In this document: piece after piece, positions 16,527-25,616 of the stretch | How positions within the stretch are numbered: position 1 is the first letter of the stretch | Layout: every line of letters begins with the position of its first letter | From: Clostridiales bacterium | GTDB lineage: Bacteria; Bacillota; Clostridia; Saccharofermentanales; Saccharofermentanaceae | DNA: 64,000 nt | Assembly: GCA_017554745.1 (NCBI GenBank) | Contig: JAFZHS010000008.1 | Coordinates: 62,001 to 126,000, forward strand | Reading direction: 5' to 3' | Notes under the pieces: generated by a model | Databases searched by the model: none | Seen by the model: the letters and a program-made list of their open reading frames with translations, nothing else | Told to the model about the DNA's origin: nothing | Program-made: the position numbers and the translations under genes

Positions 16527-17318
16527 ATGGATGCTTTTGCAGACGAGAGAGACTATAAGCTTTTAGATCAGGATAAGTATACATTCTCGGTATTGTCGAG
16601 GATCATCAGAGGCGAATTAGAGCTTTGCCTGACTGATCACGAGAAGCTTATTATCTGCTTTTCCGGCCAGCCGTATCCGGTATGGATCTGGACACCGGAT
16701 AGCGCGTCTGAAGCTGATATGGAGCGCGCTTATCAGATTGCAAAAGAGAATTCATTTTTGGATGGTGAGCACCATTTCAACATTAAGTATGAGCTCGCCG
16801 AATACTTCATTAAGAGAGCTGCGGAAGACGGTCTGGAGCTTAAGATAACTACGAACCTTTTTGCTTACGATTGTCCTTCTCCAATCGCTCCGGCATCTGT
16901 AATTGACGGTAAACTTCACCGGTGCACTGCAGAAGACGCTGATGTTATGGTCGAGTTTTTCGACATGTTCCATACTGAGCTCAACATCGATCAGGAGAGC
17001 AGGAAGCAATACAAACTCTACGTTGAAGACGGTATAAAGACCGGTTCTCTTTATACATGGAAAAACGGAGATGGCAAGATCATTGCCAGCTGCAACTGGC
17101 ACCCTGTTCAGGAGATGGCTTCAATTGGTTTGGTATATACGCTCAAGGAATTTAGAAGGAAGCATTACGCAGAGCATCTTGTATATCAGGTAACTAAGAT
17201 AGTTCAGGATGCAGGATATCTTCCGATGCTTTATACAGACGCTGATTATGTCGCTTCGAATAAGTGTTATGAGAAGATCGGTTATATACTCAGAGGCAAG
17301 CTCTGTACGATAGGATAA
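16527..17318 (+). CDS. GNAT family N-acetyltransferase
   Basis: 263 residues. The N-terminal half (PYPVWIWTPD...) resembles the unfamiliar leading domain of two-domain GNATs; the second half carries the GNAT fold with VYTLKEFRRKHYAEHLVYQVTK (acetyl-CoA pyrophosphate loop) and YTDADYVASNKCYEKIGY at the end. Substrate unknown. GAGGTGAAAT provides the ribosome site; it follows the ABC exporter by eight bases and precedes the HAD gene by three, so they form one transcript. Confidence 0.85.
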   Translation: MDAFADERDYKLLDQDKYTFSVLSRIIRGELELCLTDHEKLIICFSGQPYPVWIWTPDSASEADMERAYQIAKENSFLDGEHHFNIKYELAEYFIKRAAEDGLELKITTNLFAYDCPSPIAPASVIDGKLHRCTAEDADVMVEFFDMFHTELNIDQESRKQYKLYVEDGIKTGSLYTWKNGDGKIIASCNWHPVQEMASIGLVYTLKEFRRKHYAEHLVYQVTKIVQDAGYLPMLYTDADYVASNKCYEKIGYILRGKLCTIG

Positions 17319-17321
17319 GTT

Positions 17322-17966
17322 ATGAAATACAAGTATTGTTTATTTGACCTTGACGGCACACTGACAGACCCTGCGATCGGAATTACCAATTCCGTTATGC
17401 ATGCGCTCGAAAAGTACGATATTCACGTATCAGACAGATCTGAACTCTATCCGTTCATTGGTCCGCCGCTGGATTATTCATTCAAGACCTTCTACGGATT
17501 TTCCGATGAACAGGCTGTAGAAGCAATCAAGTATTACAGAGAATACTTCAGCGTCACAGGACTGTTCGAGAATAAAGTTTATGACGGCATTCCTGAGATG
17601 CTCGAAGGACTTAAGGAAAAGCAGGTTAAGATCGCTCTTGCTACTTCGAAGCCTTATGAGTTTTCTATCAAGATCCTTAAGCATTTTGACCTCTATAAGT
17701 ATTTCGATTTCTTCGGTGCTGCCACGATGGACGGCAGGATCAGCAAGAAGGAAGACGTTATTTCTCATCTGTTAGAAGAGATGGGCGCAGAAAGCAAAGA
17801 TGAGATCCTGATGGTAGGAGACAGATATCACGATATTGACGGCGCCAAGGCTAATGATCTTAAGAGCGCTGGTGTATTATGGGGTTACGGTTCAAAAGAA
17901 GAATTGCAGAAAGCGGGAGCGGATTACATTCTTGCTGAGCCTTCTGAGATTCTGAAGTTGTTCTGA
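17322..17966 (+). CDS. HAD hydrolase, phosphoglycolate phosphatase-like
   Basis: 214 residues. HAD motifs: FDLDGTLTDP (nucleophile Asp and acid/base Asp), ATSKP (motif II), a lysine in the KKEDV region, and MVGDRYHDIDGA (motif IV). The helical cap after motif I (ITNSVMHALEKY...YPFIGPPLDYSF) is the Gph/PpaX type. It should dephosphorylate a small phosphate metabolite. AGGA lies nine bases before ATG. Co-directional with GNAT and Nudix neighbours, a common metabolite-repair style grouping. Confidence 0.88.
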   Translation: MKYKYCLFDLDGTLTDPAIGITNSVMHALEKYDIHVSDRSELYPFIGPPLDYSFKTFYGFSDEQAVEAIKYYREYFSVTGLFENKVYDGIPEMLEGLKEKQVKIALATSKPYEFSIKILKHFDLYKYFDFFGAATMDGRISKKEDVISHLLEEMGAESKDEILMVGDRYHDIDGAKANDLKSAGVLWGYGSKEELQKAGADYILAEPSEILKLF

Positions 17967-17981
17967 AATACGGGGGATAAT

Positions 17982-18470
17982 ATGAAAAAGATACAGCTTA
18001 TCAATGATGACTATCTCGGATATGTCAACAAACTTCGCCATGCATGCAGAGGCATTGTCGTTAAGGACGGCAAGGTTCTTTTGAGCTATGAGACCAAGTA
18101 CAATAAGTACATGATCCCGGGCGGCGGTGTTGAAGATGGCGAGAATTATGCAGAGTGCTGCGAGAGGGAACTCTTGGAAGAGACCGGAATGAAGGTCAAG
18201 GCAATCGAAGAGTATCTTGAGATCGAGGAATTTTTCGAAGACTGGAGACACATCAATCACTACTTCGTTTGCGAATTTATCGAGGATACGGGCAAGCAGC
18301 ATCTTACGGATGGCGAGAAGGAAGCAGGATATGTGAGCAGATGGATAGATCTTGATGAAGCGATAAAAGACTTCAGTGATTATGAGAAATTCCATAATGT
18401 TGACATTGCTGATTACGGACTTTACAGAAGAGAATATATGGCACTCAAAGAATACAAGGAGATCAAATGA
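17982..18470 (+). CDS. Nudix hydrolase
   Basis: 162 residues. A complete Nudix box is present, G-x5-E-x7-REL-x-EE-x-GM, within GGGVEDGENYAECCEREL and the following LEETGM. Nudix enzymes cleave nucleoside diphosphates linked to another moiety; specificity is open. Ribosome site CGGGGGAT. The stop overlaps the next start by four bases (ATGA), indicating coupling to the small unknown gene after it. Confidence 0.9.
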   Translation: MKKIQLINDDYLGYVNKLRHACRGIVVKDGKVLLSYETKYNKYMIPGGGVEDGENYAECCERELLEETGMKVKAIEEYLEIEEFFEDWRHINHYFVCEFIEDTGKQHLTDGEKEAGYVSRWIDLDEAIKDFSDYEKFHNVDIADYGLYRREYMALKEYKEIK

Positions 18471-18868
18471 AATACTATAGAATACACACTGCAGACCAAG
18501 CATACTTAACGAAGCAGCCGAGAGGCGTATTTACCGCGGTTGCCAAGCTTTCTGAGAGCAAGACTCTTAACGAAGAGGAAGAAAAAGAATATTTGCGCAA
18601 TCACGATTACTTCGAGAGCATCCTTCCCGTGCCGCCATTTTATAAAGACAATAATCCTGACGGAGCAATAACATGGTTCAAGGATACGCCTGAAGGCAAG
18701 AGCGTCTGGGACCAGATGAAGTTTTACCGCGAGATGTGCAGCAAGTACGGCGTTCAGCTCTATGTATCCGAGTGCGATTTCATCCCCGGAGACCTGGTCT
18801 ATGAAGACGATTTCCAGATCGCCGTTAAGAATCCTGTTACTGAAAATATAACTACCAGAGAACTTTGA
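18467..18868 (+). CDS. Small uncharacterised protein coupled to Nudix and radical SAM genes
   Basis: 133 residues, no membrane segment. Features: MKYYRIHTADQAYLTKQPRGVF at the start, FYKDNNPDGAITWFKDT and a YVSECDFIPGDLVYEDDFQI ending. Overlaps the Nudix gene by four bases and lies nine bases before the SPL-type radical SAM gene. I do not recognise a family; the start MKYYRI and conserved aromatic/acidic residues look like a real folded protein. Confidence 0.65.
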   Translation: MKYYRIHTADQAYLTKQPRGVFTAVAKLSESKTLNEEEEKEYLRNHDYFESILPVPPFYKDNNPDGAITWFKDTPEGKSVWDQMKFYREMCSKYGVQLYVSECDFIPGDLVYEDDFQIAVKNPVTENITTREL

Positions 18869-18877
18869 TCATTAACA

Positions 18878-19750
18878 ATGCATTTCGTTGAAGCAAAAGG
18901 GATTCTCCATAACAAGGGCGGATACCATGGTATGAACATCTACCGTGGCTGCACGCACGGCTGCATTTATTGTGACAGCAGGAGCCTTTGCTATCAGTTC
19001 ACGCATAAGTTCGAAGATATCGAAGTCAAGAAAAATGCACCTGAGCTTCTGGAGCAGGCATTAAAGTCTAAACGCAGCAAGTGCATGATCGGCACAGGCT
19101 CGATGTCTGATCCTTACATGCACTGTGAGACTGAATTAAGACTTACCAGAAAGTGCCTGGAAGTGATACACAAGTACGGCTTTGGTGTTGCCATCCAGAC
19201 CAAGTCTGACAGGATACTTGAAGACATCGATCTTCTCGATGCGATCAACAAAGATGCGAAGTGCGTTGTGCAGATGACGCTCACCACTTACGATGATGAG
19301 CTTTGCAGCATCTTAGAGCCCAATGTCTGCAATACAAAAAGACGGATTGAAGTTCTCGAAGAGATGCAGAAAAGAGGCATCCCGACTGTTGTTTGGCTGA
19401 CACCAATCCTGCCTTTCATTAACGATACGGAAGAGAACATTACCAAGATCTTAAGTGAGTGCGTCCGTGTCGGAGTCAAGGGCATCATCTGCTTCGGCAT
19501 GGGACTGACTTTAAGAGAGGGCGACAGGGAGTATTTCTATGAGGCTCTCGATAAGCATTTCCCGGGGCTTAAGGAGAAATACATTGAGACCTACGGAAAT
19601 GCCTACGAAGTTCCTTCTCCTGACAGCAGCAGACTCATGCAGCTTTTTAAGCACACATGCACAGAGAACGGTATCATCTGTGATCCGGATGAGTGCTTTA
19701 AGTATCTTAACGATCTGCCCGATAAGCAGATTAGTATTTTTGATCTGTAA
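18878..19750 (+). CDS. SPL-family radical SAM protein
   Basis: 290 residues. Radical SAM cluster motif CTHGCIYC (C-x3-C-x2-C) in NIYRGCTHGCIYCDSR, followed by GSMSDPY, VVQMTLTTYDDEL and TVVWLTPILPFINDT. This is the pattern of spore-photoproduct-lyase-like proteins (the Rv2578c-type branch), most of unknown substrate. It lacks the longer N-terminal domain of true SplB. No clear ribosome site upstream of ATG 18878. Last gene of the ABC-GNAT-HAD-Nudix run. Confidence 0.87.
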   Translation: MHFVEAKGILHNKGGYHGMNIYRGCTHGCIYCDSRSLCYQFTHKFEDIEVKKNAPELLEQALKSKRSKCMIGTGSMSDPYMHCETELRLTRKCLEVIHKYGFGVAIQTKSDRILEDIDLLDAINKDAKCVVQMTLTTYDDELCSILEPNVCNTKRRIEVLEEMQKRGIPTVVWLTPILPFINDTEENITKILSECVRVGVKGIICFGMGLTLREGDREYFYEALDKHFPGLKEKYIETYGNAYEVPSPDSSRLMQLFKHTCTENGIICDPDECFKYLNDLPDKQISIFDL

Positions 19751-19868
19751 GACTGCCTTTTTCTCTGCAAAATCACGAAAAATATCAAATCAGAAGCCTT
19801 TGATTCTCGTGCTATAATAAGCCATATTTCCAATGGTCACTTTTAGTTTTTGAGGTTAAGAACGCTTA

Positions 19869-20975
19869 ATGGTACTGAGTTTTTACATAGTGATCTTTGC
19901 GCTTTCTTTGGCTTGCTGCATCCTGTTTTTCTGTAATAAGCGCAATTATTATCCGGTGCTTTATGCGATGGTATATATCCTGTCATTGCTATCTCATGCC
20001 TGCTACGTTCTTCTTGCTAAGTCCATGGCTCTAAGGGAAGCGCTCATCATAAACAAGTTCATCTATATCGGGGGATGCTTTTTCCCTTTGGTAGGACTGA
20101 TGATAATCATGTCTATCTGTCAGATAAAACTGCCCAAATGGGCCGTTTTCTTTTTGCTGATCATCACTGCGACGGTTTTCGGGATTTCTACCACAGCAGG
20201 ATACAGCCCGATATTCTATAAGGATGTCTCAATTGAGATGCGGTACGGTGTGACTGTTCTGATCAAGGAATATGGCCCGCTGCATATACTTTTCTATCTG
20301 CTGATAGGCTCTTTCCTGATCGCCACTTTGATCGTGCTGGCATACGGCTGGTTTAAGAAGCCTAATATCTCAAAAAGAGATCTCGCCATCGCCGCATTCA
20401 TGCAGATCTTTTCCATTTTCTGTTATTTTGTCGGACGCATGGTAATGAAAGAGATCGAGTGGATGGCGTTAGCTGATCTCGTTGATGAGATCGGATTCCT
20501 TCTGATAATGAACCACATCGGTCTTTACCGTGTCGATGATCTGGTCATCAGTTCCATTCAGAATGAAGGCAAGGTAGGATTCATCGCAATGGATTTCAAA
20601 AAGAGATATCTCAGTGCAACAGATGTTGCCAAGAGATTTATTCCCGAGATCGCGGATAATCCGGCAGACCATGTTATCAAAGATGATAATCTCCGTGATT
20701 TGTTTGATAAGTGGATAGACCAGTACAGCGTGGAGAAAATGTCAGTCGATCACACTTTCCATAAAGATAAATCGATTTATCTCATCCACGTTCAGGATCT
20801 TTATGACGGCAACCAGAAGCGCGGATATCTCCTTGAGATAACTGATGACACCGAGCATCTTGAGCGCATGGAAGATATTGAGCGCTACAATATGAACCTC
20901 AACAGGGAACTCATTGCGAAGTCCAAGAAGATCAAGGAGCTTGAATCTCAAAAGGAATCTTCGGCTAAGAGCTGA
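19869..20975 (+). CDS. 7TM sensor protein with PAS-like domain and no output domain
   Basis: 368 residues. Seven hydrophobic helices fill residues 1-220 (histidine kinase 7TM N-terminal type), followed by a PAS-like stretch (GKVGFIAMDFKKRYLSAT...GYLLEITDDTEHLERMEDI) and a charged coiled coil that ends the protein. Relatives normally continue into a GGDEF or kinase domain here; this one stops. It may signal by pairing with another protein, or be a degraded relic. GAGG is the ribosome site; a TATAAT at 19813-19818 may be its -10. Confidence 0.75.
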   Translation: MVLSFYIVIFALSLACCILFFCNKRNYYPVLYAMVYILSLLSHACYVLLAKSMALREALIINKFIYIGGCFFPLVGLMIIMSICQIKLPKWAVFFLLIITATVFGISTTAGYSPIFYKDVSIEMRYGVTVLIKEYGPLHILFYLLIGSFLIATLIVLAYGWFKKPNISKRDLAIAAFMQIFSIFCYFVGRMVMKEIEWMALADLVDEIGFLLIMNHIGLYRVDDLVISSIQNEGKVGFIAMDFKKRYLSATDVAKRFIPEIADNPADHVIKDDNLRDLFDKWIDQYSVEKMSVDHTFHKDKSIYLIHVQDLYDGNQKRGYLLEITDDTEHLERMEDIERYNMNLNRELIAKSKKIKELESQKESSAKS

Positions 20976-20983
20976 CTTAATCA

Positions 20984-21030
20984 TTGACAATCTAACAGTC
21001 GTTAGATAAAATCTCCCTAACAATCGTTAG
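20984..21030 (+). promoter_or_regulatory. TetR promoter with two tandem palindromic operators
   Basis: TTGACA (20984-20989), 17 bases, TAAAAT (21007-21012). Operator 1, CTAACAGTCGTTAG (20992-21005), fills the spacer; operator 2, CTAACAATCGTTAG (21017-21030), covers the start region 25 bases later. Both are CTAAC-N4-GTTAG. The arrangement predicts tight autorepression by the TetR protein encoded next. Confidence 0.85.
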
Positions 21031-21042
21031 AGAGGTTCTGTT

Positions 21043-21651
21043 ATGAATACCAGAGATAAGATAATGGATGTTGCGCTCAACATGTTCTCCGAAAGGGGTT
21101 ATGAGGCTGTATCTATAAGAGATATATGTGGTGAGGTCGGCATCAAGGAGAGCACTCTTTACTATCACTTCAAGAATAAAAAAGATATTCTGGATTCGCT
21201 TATAGAGAAGTTCAGATCCCATATAGACGGACTTCTCACACATGTTGACGAGATCACTGAAATGCCCCCGCAAAAGAAGGGTAAGAAGCACGATGATATC
21301 AGTCTCAAAATGGTGGATTCATATATGATAGACAGCTATCTTTTCGATCCCTTCTGTAACCTCATGTTAAGGCTCATGATGATCGAGCAGTTCCATAACG
21401 AAGAGTTAAGGGTGCTTTATGAGAAGACCTTATTTACAGACCCTTATGAGATTCAGATGAGCGTATTTAAAAAGCTCGCTACTACAGGAGTTTTCCCTGA
21501 AAAAGAAATCGAATGGATAGTAAAAGAAATCCATTCGTACATGACCATGCTGACATTTAAATACCTTCTTAACGGTGAACTTACTAAGGAGCGTAAGAAG
21601 GCTTATCAAAAGGAAGTACATGACTTTATGACAAGAAGGTTTATTGCATGA
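21043..21651 (+). CDS. TetR family regulator of the glycosyltransferase operon
   Basis: 202 residues. N-terminal HTH: NTRDKIMDVALNMFSERGYEAVSIRDICGEVGIKESTLYYHFKNKKDIL is textbook TetR (shown in shortened form: GYEAVSIRDICGEVGIKES). The C-terminal domain is all helical, with no recognisable ligand signature. It is the first gene after a promoter with two CTAAC-N4-GTTAG operators and overlaps the glycosyltransferase gene by four bases, so it most likely controls that operon. AGAGAGG is the ribosome site. Confidence 0.9.
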   Translation: MNTRDKIMDVALNMFSERGYEAVSIRDICGEVGIKESTLYYHFKNKKDILDSLIEKFRSHIDGLLTHVDEITEMPPQKKGKKHDDISLKMVDSYMIDSYLFDPFCNLMLRLMMIEQFHNEELRVLYEKTLFTDPYEIQMSVFKKLATTGVFPEKEIEWIVKEIHSYMTMLTFKYLLNGELTKERKKAYQKEVHDFMTRRFIA

Positions 21652-22865
21652 AGAAGATAGCGATGTTTACGATGGGCACCAGAGGCGATGTCCAGCCGTA
21701 TATATATCTGTCCAAAGGTTTGATGAAGGCAGGCTATGATGTGGTCCTCGGTACACATCCGTGCTGGAGAGAACTGGTTGAAGGCTATGGGATACATTTC
21801 GAGCCCGTAGGACCTGACATCGATATAGAGAAAGAGACGACGATAATCCGCGGGAAATCGAAGAACGCGATAATGAGCCTGCTTAAGACGATGAACTTCA
21901 TAATGAAGATTATCGAAGGCTCTTCCAAAGAGGTATATGAGATCTGCAAAGGCAAGGATCTTATTATCGTTACCCACAGCCAGATGGGAGCTGTTGAAGC
22001 GGGAGTATTAGGCATCCCGAAGGTTAATGTGACTCTCCAGACGGAGATGATCGGTGAGAAGCTTCGAAAACAAAAATTCAGCGAGAAACTTATCGGAGGT
22101 TTTATAGCCAGGCAGGCTGCAAAGCCGACAAATAAGATTCGCAAGTTATATGGATTAAAGCCAGTCAAATCTGCCGATGAAGAGATGTCCGATAAGCTCA
22201 ATCTCATACCGATAAGCAAATATGTGGTCGACAGGAATCCTTATTGGGAAGAGAAGAATATTCTTACAGGCTATTGGTACGATGCGGAAGAAGAGTACAT
22301 TCCTGATGAGAAAATGAAGAGTTTTATGGAGGGCGGTGAGAAGCCCGTCGTTCTTGCTTTGGGAGCAATGTCTTTTGAAGCGGAATCCGAGAAAGAAAAG
22401 CTCGATATGTTCGTTAATGCTTTCCAAAAAACGGGACAAAGGGCAGTCATACAGGGTTTTCAAAAGACACTTAAAGATTATGAACTTCCTGATTCCATGA
22501 TAGCCGTCGGCAGCATCCCCCACAGTTGGCTCTTCAAACATGCAAAATGCGTTATCCATCACTGCGGATTCGGAACAACTGCGGCAACGATGATATACGG
22601 TGTTCCGTCGATACCCGTGCCGCACGTCCTGGACCAGTTAGGATTTGCGATGCAGCTTGAGAAAAAGAATGTTGCGACGAAGCACATCAATGCCAAGGAT
22701 TTAAGAGAACAAACGATTATATCTGCCATCGAAGAGATGAATGTCACTTATGCGGACAAAAAAAGAAACGCAGAGTTGATATCTGAGAAGATTGCCGCCG
22801 AAAACGGTGTCGCCGAAGCCGTAAGACTGATAGAATCTGTTATGGAGGAAGGTTCAGGTAAATGA
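21648..22865 (+). CDS. GT1-family (MGT/UGT-like) glycosyltransferase
   Basis: 405 residues. The acceptor domain begins KIAMFTMGTRGDVQPYIYLS, the signature of sterol/macrolide glucosyltransferases, and the nucleotide-sugar domain shows HHCGFGTTAATMIYGVPS and PVPHVLDQ. It should transfer a sugar from a nucleotide donor to a small hydrophobic acceptor such as a lipid or antibiotic. Coupled by ATGA overlap to TetR upstream and to the P-loop kinase downstream, which suggests inducible modification of a compound sensed by TetR (inference). Confidence 0.88.
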   Translation: MKKIAMFTMGTRGDVQPYIYLSKGLMKAGYDVVLGTHPCWRELVEGYGIHFEPVGPDIDIEKETTIIRGKSKNAIMSLLKTMNFIMKIIEGSSKEVYEICKGKDLIIVTHSQMGAVEAGVLGIPKVNVTLQTEMIGEKLRKQKFSEKLIGGFIARQAAKPTNKIRKLYGLKPVKSADEEMSDKLNLIPISKYVVDRNPYWEEKNILTGYWYDAEEEYIPDEKMKSFMEGGEKPVVLALGAMSFEAESEKEKLDMFVNAFQKTGQRAVIQGFQKTLKDYELPDSMIAVGSIPHSWLFKHAKCVIHHCGFGTTAATMIYGVPSIPVPHVLDQLGFAMQLEKKNVATKHINAKDLREQTIISAIEEMNVTYADKKRNAELISEKIAAENGVAEAVRLIESVMEEGSGK

Positions 22866-23386
22866 TCATTCTGATAACAGGTGCATCACATACAGGTAAG
22901 ACATGTCTCGCGCAGAAATTGCTCGAGAAATACAAGTATCCGTATTTGTCAATTGACCATCTGAAGATGGGTCTTATCAGAAGTGGCAACACCACGCTCA
23001 CAGCTTCTGACGATGATGAACTTACTTCATATCTCTGGCCAATAGTAAGAGAGATGATCAAGACAGCGATAGAGAATGATCAGAATCTTATCGTTGAAGG
23101 CTGCTATGTTCCTTTTAACTGGCGCACAGACTTTGGTGAGGATTATCTTTCCGATATTTGGTTTATCTGCCTTGCCATGACTGATGAATACATCGATTCT
23201 CACTTTGACGAGATAATCTCCCATGAGTCTGATGTCGAGCACAGATTATTTGATTCAGACTGCACGATAGAGTGGCTCAAGAGCGAGAATCAGAAGTGCA
23301 TTGAAGGATTCACGGGCGCAGGAGAAAACGTGGTCCTGATCGAGCAGGATTATGATCAGACCATTGAAAGATTGACGGAATTGTAA
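22862..23386 (+). CDS. P-loop kinase-like protein
   Basis: 174 residues. Walker A GASHTGKT (about 7-14) at the N terminus, then SIDHLKMGLIRSG, which is typical of small-molecule kinases of the zeta-toxin/adenylate-kinase-like group, and LIVEGCYVPFNW later. Substrate unknown. It overlaps the glycosyltransferase gene by four bases and is followed at eight bases by the TSUP-SEC59 fusion, so it belongs to the same run. Confidence 0.8.
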   Translation: MIILITGASHTGKTCLAQKLLEKYKYPYLSIDHLKMGLIRSGNTTLTASDDDELTSYLWPIVREMIKTAIENDQNLIVEGCYVPFNWRTDFGEDYLSDIWFICLAMTDEYIDSHFDEIISHESDVEHRLFDSDCTIEWLKSENQKCIEGFTGAGENVVLIEQDYDQTIERLTEL

Positions 23387-23394
23387 GCAGATAA

Positions 23395-24918
23395 ATGGAA
23401 TGGATATGGTACATCGTAGCCGCGTTGGGAGCGGGAATAGGAACGGGACTTGCGGGTCTGTCCGCCGCGACGGTCATGGTGCCCATGCTTATCGTGTTGT
23501 GCCCTTCTTTTTCAGGTGAGACAGGCGCGTACCAGGCAACAGCAATAGCACTTGCTTCAGACATTTTAGGCTCAGCCGTCACGGCTTACACTTATGGTAA
23601 GAACAAGAACATAGATCTCAAGCGCGGATGGCTCATAATGACGCTTATCCTGACTATGTGTACGGTCGGAAGCTATGTCGCTTTCCGGGTAGGCAATATC
23701 GTGCTCGGAAGCTTTACTTTGTTCCTCACATTCTGCATAGGAATACGTTTTCTCGTTAAGCCCGATACCAGCCGCAAGAATCAGGTGATGAAGGGTGAGA
23801 AGCTCGGACTTAAGGGCATAATAATCTCGATTCTTTGCGGTATACCCATCGGCTTCGGCACGGGTTTTGTCGGCACAGGCGGAGGCATGATGATGCTCAT
23901 AGTCTTCACTGCATTCCTTGGCATGGAGCTCAAGACCGCGGTCGGTACGAGCACCTTCATAATGACATTTACGGCGCTTATCGCATCGGTCAGCCACATT
24001 CTTATTCATCCCGCTATCGTTATCGAGAAGTGGGATGTAATGCTCCTATGCATCATCGTAGCGACGGTCGCGTCTCTTGCTTCTGCACGCTTCGCAAACC
24101 GCGTTAAGAACAGGACGATCGGTCTTGTAACCGGCGCCGTCCTTACCATTCTCGGAGCCGCGATGCTGATACTTTATTTCTGGGAATACTTATCGCAGAT
24201 TGAACTGTTTGTCGAGACACTGCGCTGCCTGGGACTTCTGATACTATTCATCATTCCTTGCGTTGTGGTTCTTTTGCTAATCAGGGCTTTATTAAAACCG
24301 CCGTCATTCGTATTCAGAAAGCTCCTGCATCTGGTGGCATTTACGGGCATTTCCTTAATGGTCATCTTCGCGAAAAACTGGCTTGCGGTCGTTATCACCG
24401 CGTTAGTGTTTGCGTTGATCTTGTTCCCGATACTTTCGATACTCGAGAAAGAACCTTGGTTCGACAGATTCTTCGTGCAGAAGAAAAAGGGCGAGATCAA
24501 GATCAGCATGATAATGCTGCTTGTTATGTTCGCTGCGCTCGTTGCTGTAGCCTGGGGTGTATTTGACCAGCCTTATATTGCGGCAGCTTCGATACTCATG
24601 TGGGGCGCAGGAGACGGAGCTGCGGCACTTGTCGGAATACCTTTCGGTAAGCATAAAGTGAAGATAAAGCCCGCTGACGGCAAGAAATCGTGGGAAGGAA
24701 GCTTTGCGATGCTGGCTGTAGCCTTCCTGTGCGGAGTTCTGGTGCTTGTTTTTGCGCAAAAGACAGGAATACCAAAGGCGGTTATTTTCGCGCTCCTTGG
24801 CGCAATTTTTGGGACAATAACGGAGCTTTTCACACCGAGCGAATTTGATACCGTAACAGTACCTGTTGTCATTGAGGCTGTATTGCTTATACTTAATCTG
24901 TTTGGAGGATTAGGATGA
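23395..24918 (+). CDS. Fusion of TSUP/TauE-SafE permease and SEC59-like CTP-dependent kinase
   Basis: 507 residues, almost all membrane. Residues 1-262 are a TSUP (TauE/SafE, DUF81) permease with the two half-repeats (GIGTGLAGLSAATVMVP and FGTGFVGTGGGMMM). Residues ~300-507 resemble dolichol/phytol kinases: FRKLLH (307-312), GAGDGAAALVGIPFG (404-418), KKSWEGS (430-436), FDTVTVPV near the end. TSUP proteins move small anions such as sulfite or organosulfonates; SEC59-like enzymes phosphorylate polyprenols using CTP. No internal ribosome site is evident at the junction. Weak ribosome site at its own start. The joint function is unknown. Confidence 0.82.
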   Translation: MEWIWYIVAALGAGIGTGLAGLSAATVMVPMLIVLCPSFSGETGAYQATAIALASDILGSAVTAYTYGKNKNIDLKRGWLIMTLILTMCTVGSYVAFRVGNIVLGSFTLFLTFCIGIRFLVKPDTSRKNQVMKGEKLGLKGIIISILCGIPIGFGTGFVGTGGGMMMLIVFTAFLGMELKTAVGTSTFIMTFTALIASVSHILIHPAIVIEKWDVMLLCIIVATVASLASARFANRVKNRTIGLVTGAVLTILGAAMLILYFWEYLSQIELFVETLRCLGLLILFIIPCVVVLLLIRALLKPPSFVFRKLLHLVAFTGISLMVIFAKNWLAVVITALVFALILFPILSILEKEPWFDRFFVQKKKGEIKISMIMLLVMFAALVAVAWGVFDQPYIAAASILMWGAGDGAAALVGIPFGKHKVKIKPADGKKSWEGSFAMLAVAFLCGVLVLVFAQKTGIPKAVIFALLGAIFGTITELFTPSEFDTVTVPVVIEAVLLILNLFGGLG

Positions 24919-25607
24919 GAATACTTTTTATTCGCCACGGCGAACCGAATTATGAGAAAGACGACCTGACCGAGACCGGCTATAAGCAGGCTCAACTGGT
25001 CGCTGAAAGGCTTAAGGACGAAGGCATTGAGGAGATATGGTCTTCCACTCACGGAAGAGCGATAAATTCTGCGAAGCCTACTGCAGAATTATTGGGCCTG
25101 CCGGTGAAGTCCGTTGATTTCATGCGTGAAGTTATATGGGGACCTAAGAACGGCGAGGAGCTTTTTGCAGGAGGTCATCCGTGGGATATCGCAGATGAGA
25201 TGGCCAGACAGGGTATGGATCTTAACGATCCCGAATGGCGCTCGAACCGGTTCTTTAGGAACAATATGGTTTTGGATTGCGTTGATACCATTGAAAAAGG
25301 CATAGACGAATGGCTTGCAGAACACGGTTATATCAGGAACGGCCTTTATTACGATCACGCGGTTGAAGAAGACCATCATCGCACGATAGCTTTCTTTTGT
25401 CACGGCGGTTCTTCAAGTGTAGCGATCGCGCATATCATGAACCTTCCGTTCCCCTATGTCTGCGCGTTGCTGCACATGGAGTTTACAGGCATCACGATCC
25501 TTCGCATGGACAGAAGAAAAGGTCCCTGCACGCTGCCTTGCCTTGAGCTCGCAAATGACAGCAGGCACGTAAAGGAAGGATATTATCATCGTTTGTCGAA
25601 TAAGTAG
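24915..25607 (+). CDS. Histidine phosphatase family protein
   Basis: 230 residues. RHGE at residues 7-10 (FIRHGEPNYEKDDLTETGYKQA) gives the phospho-accepting His; the second His is in FFCHGGSSS. This is a phosphoglycerate-mutase-like phosphatase; substrate unknown. The start overlaps the previous stop (ATGA) and TTAGGATG gives partial ribosome pairing. Part of the run 21043-26833. Confidence 0.88.
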   Translation: MRILFIRHGEPNYEKDDLTETGYKQAQLVAERLKDEGIEEIWSSTHGRAINSAKPTAELLGLPVKSVDFMREVIWGPKNGEELFAGGHPWDIADEMARQGMDLNDPEWRSNRFFRNNMVLDCVDTIEKGIDEWLAEHGYIRNGLYYDHAVEEDHHRTIAFFCHGGSSSVAIAHIMNLPFPYVCALLHMEFTGITILRMDRRKGPCTLPCLELANDSRHVKEGYYHRLSNK

Positions 25608-25616
25608 GAGAGAAAA

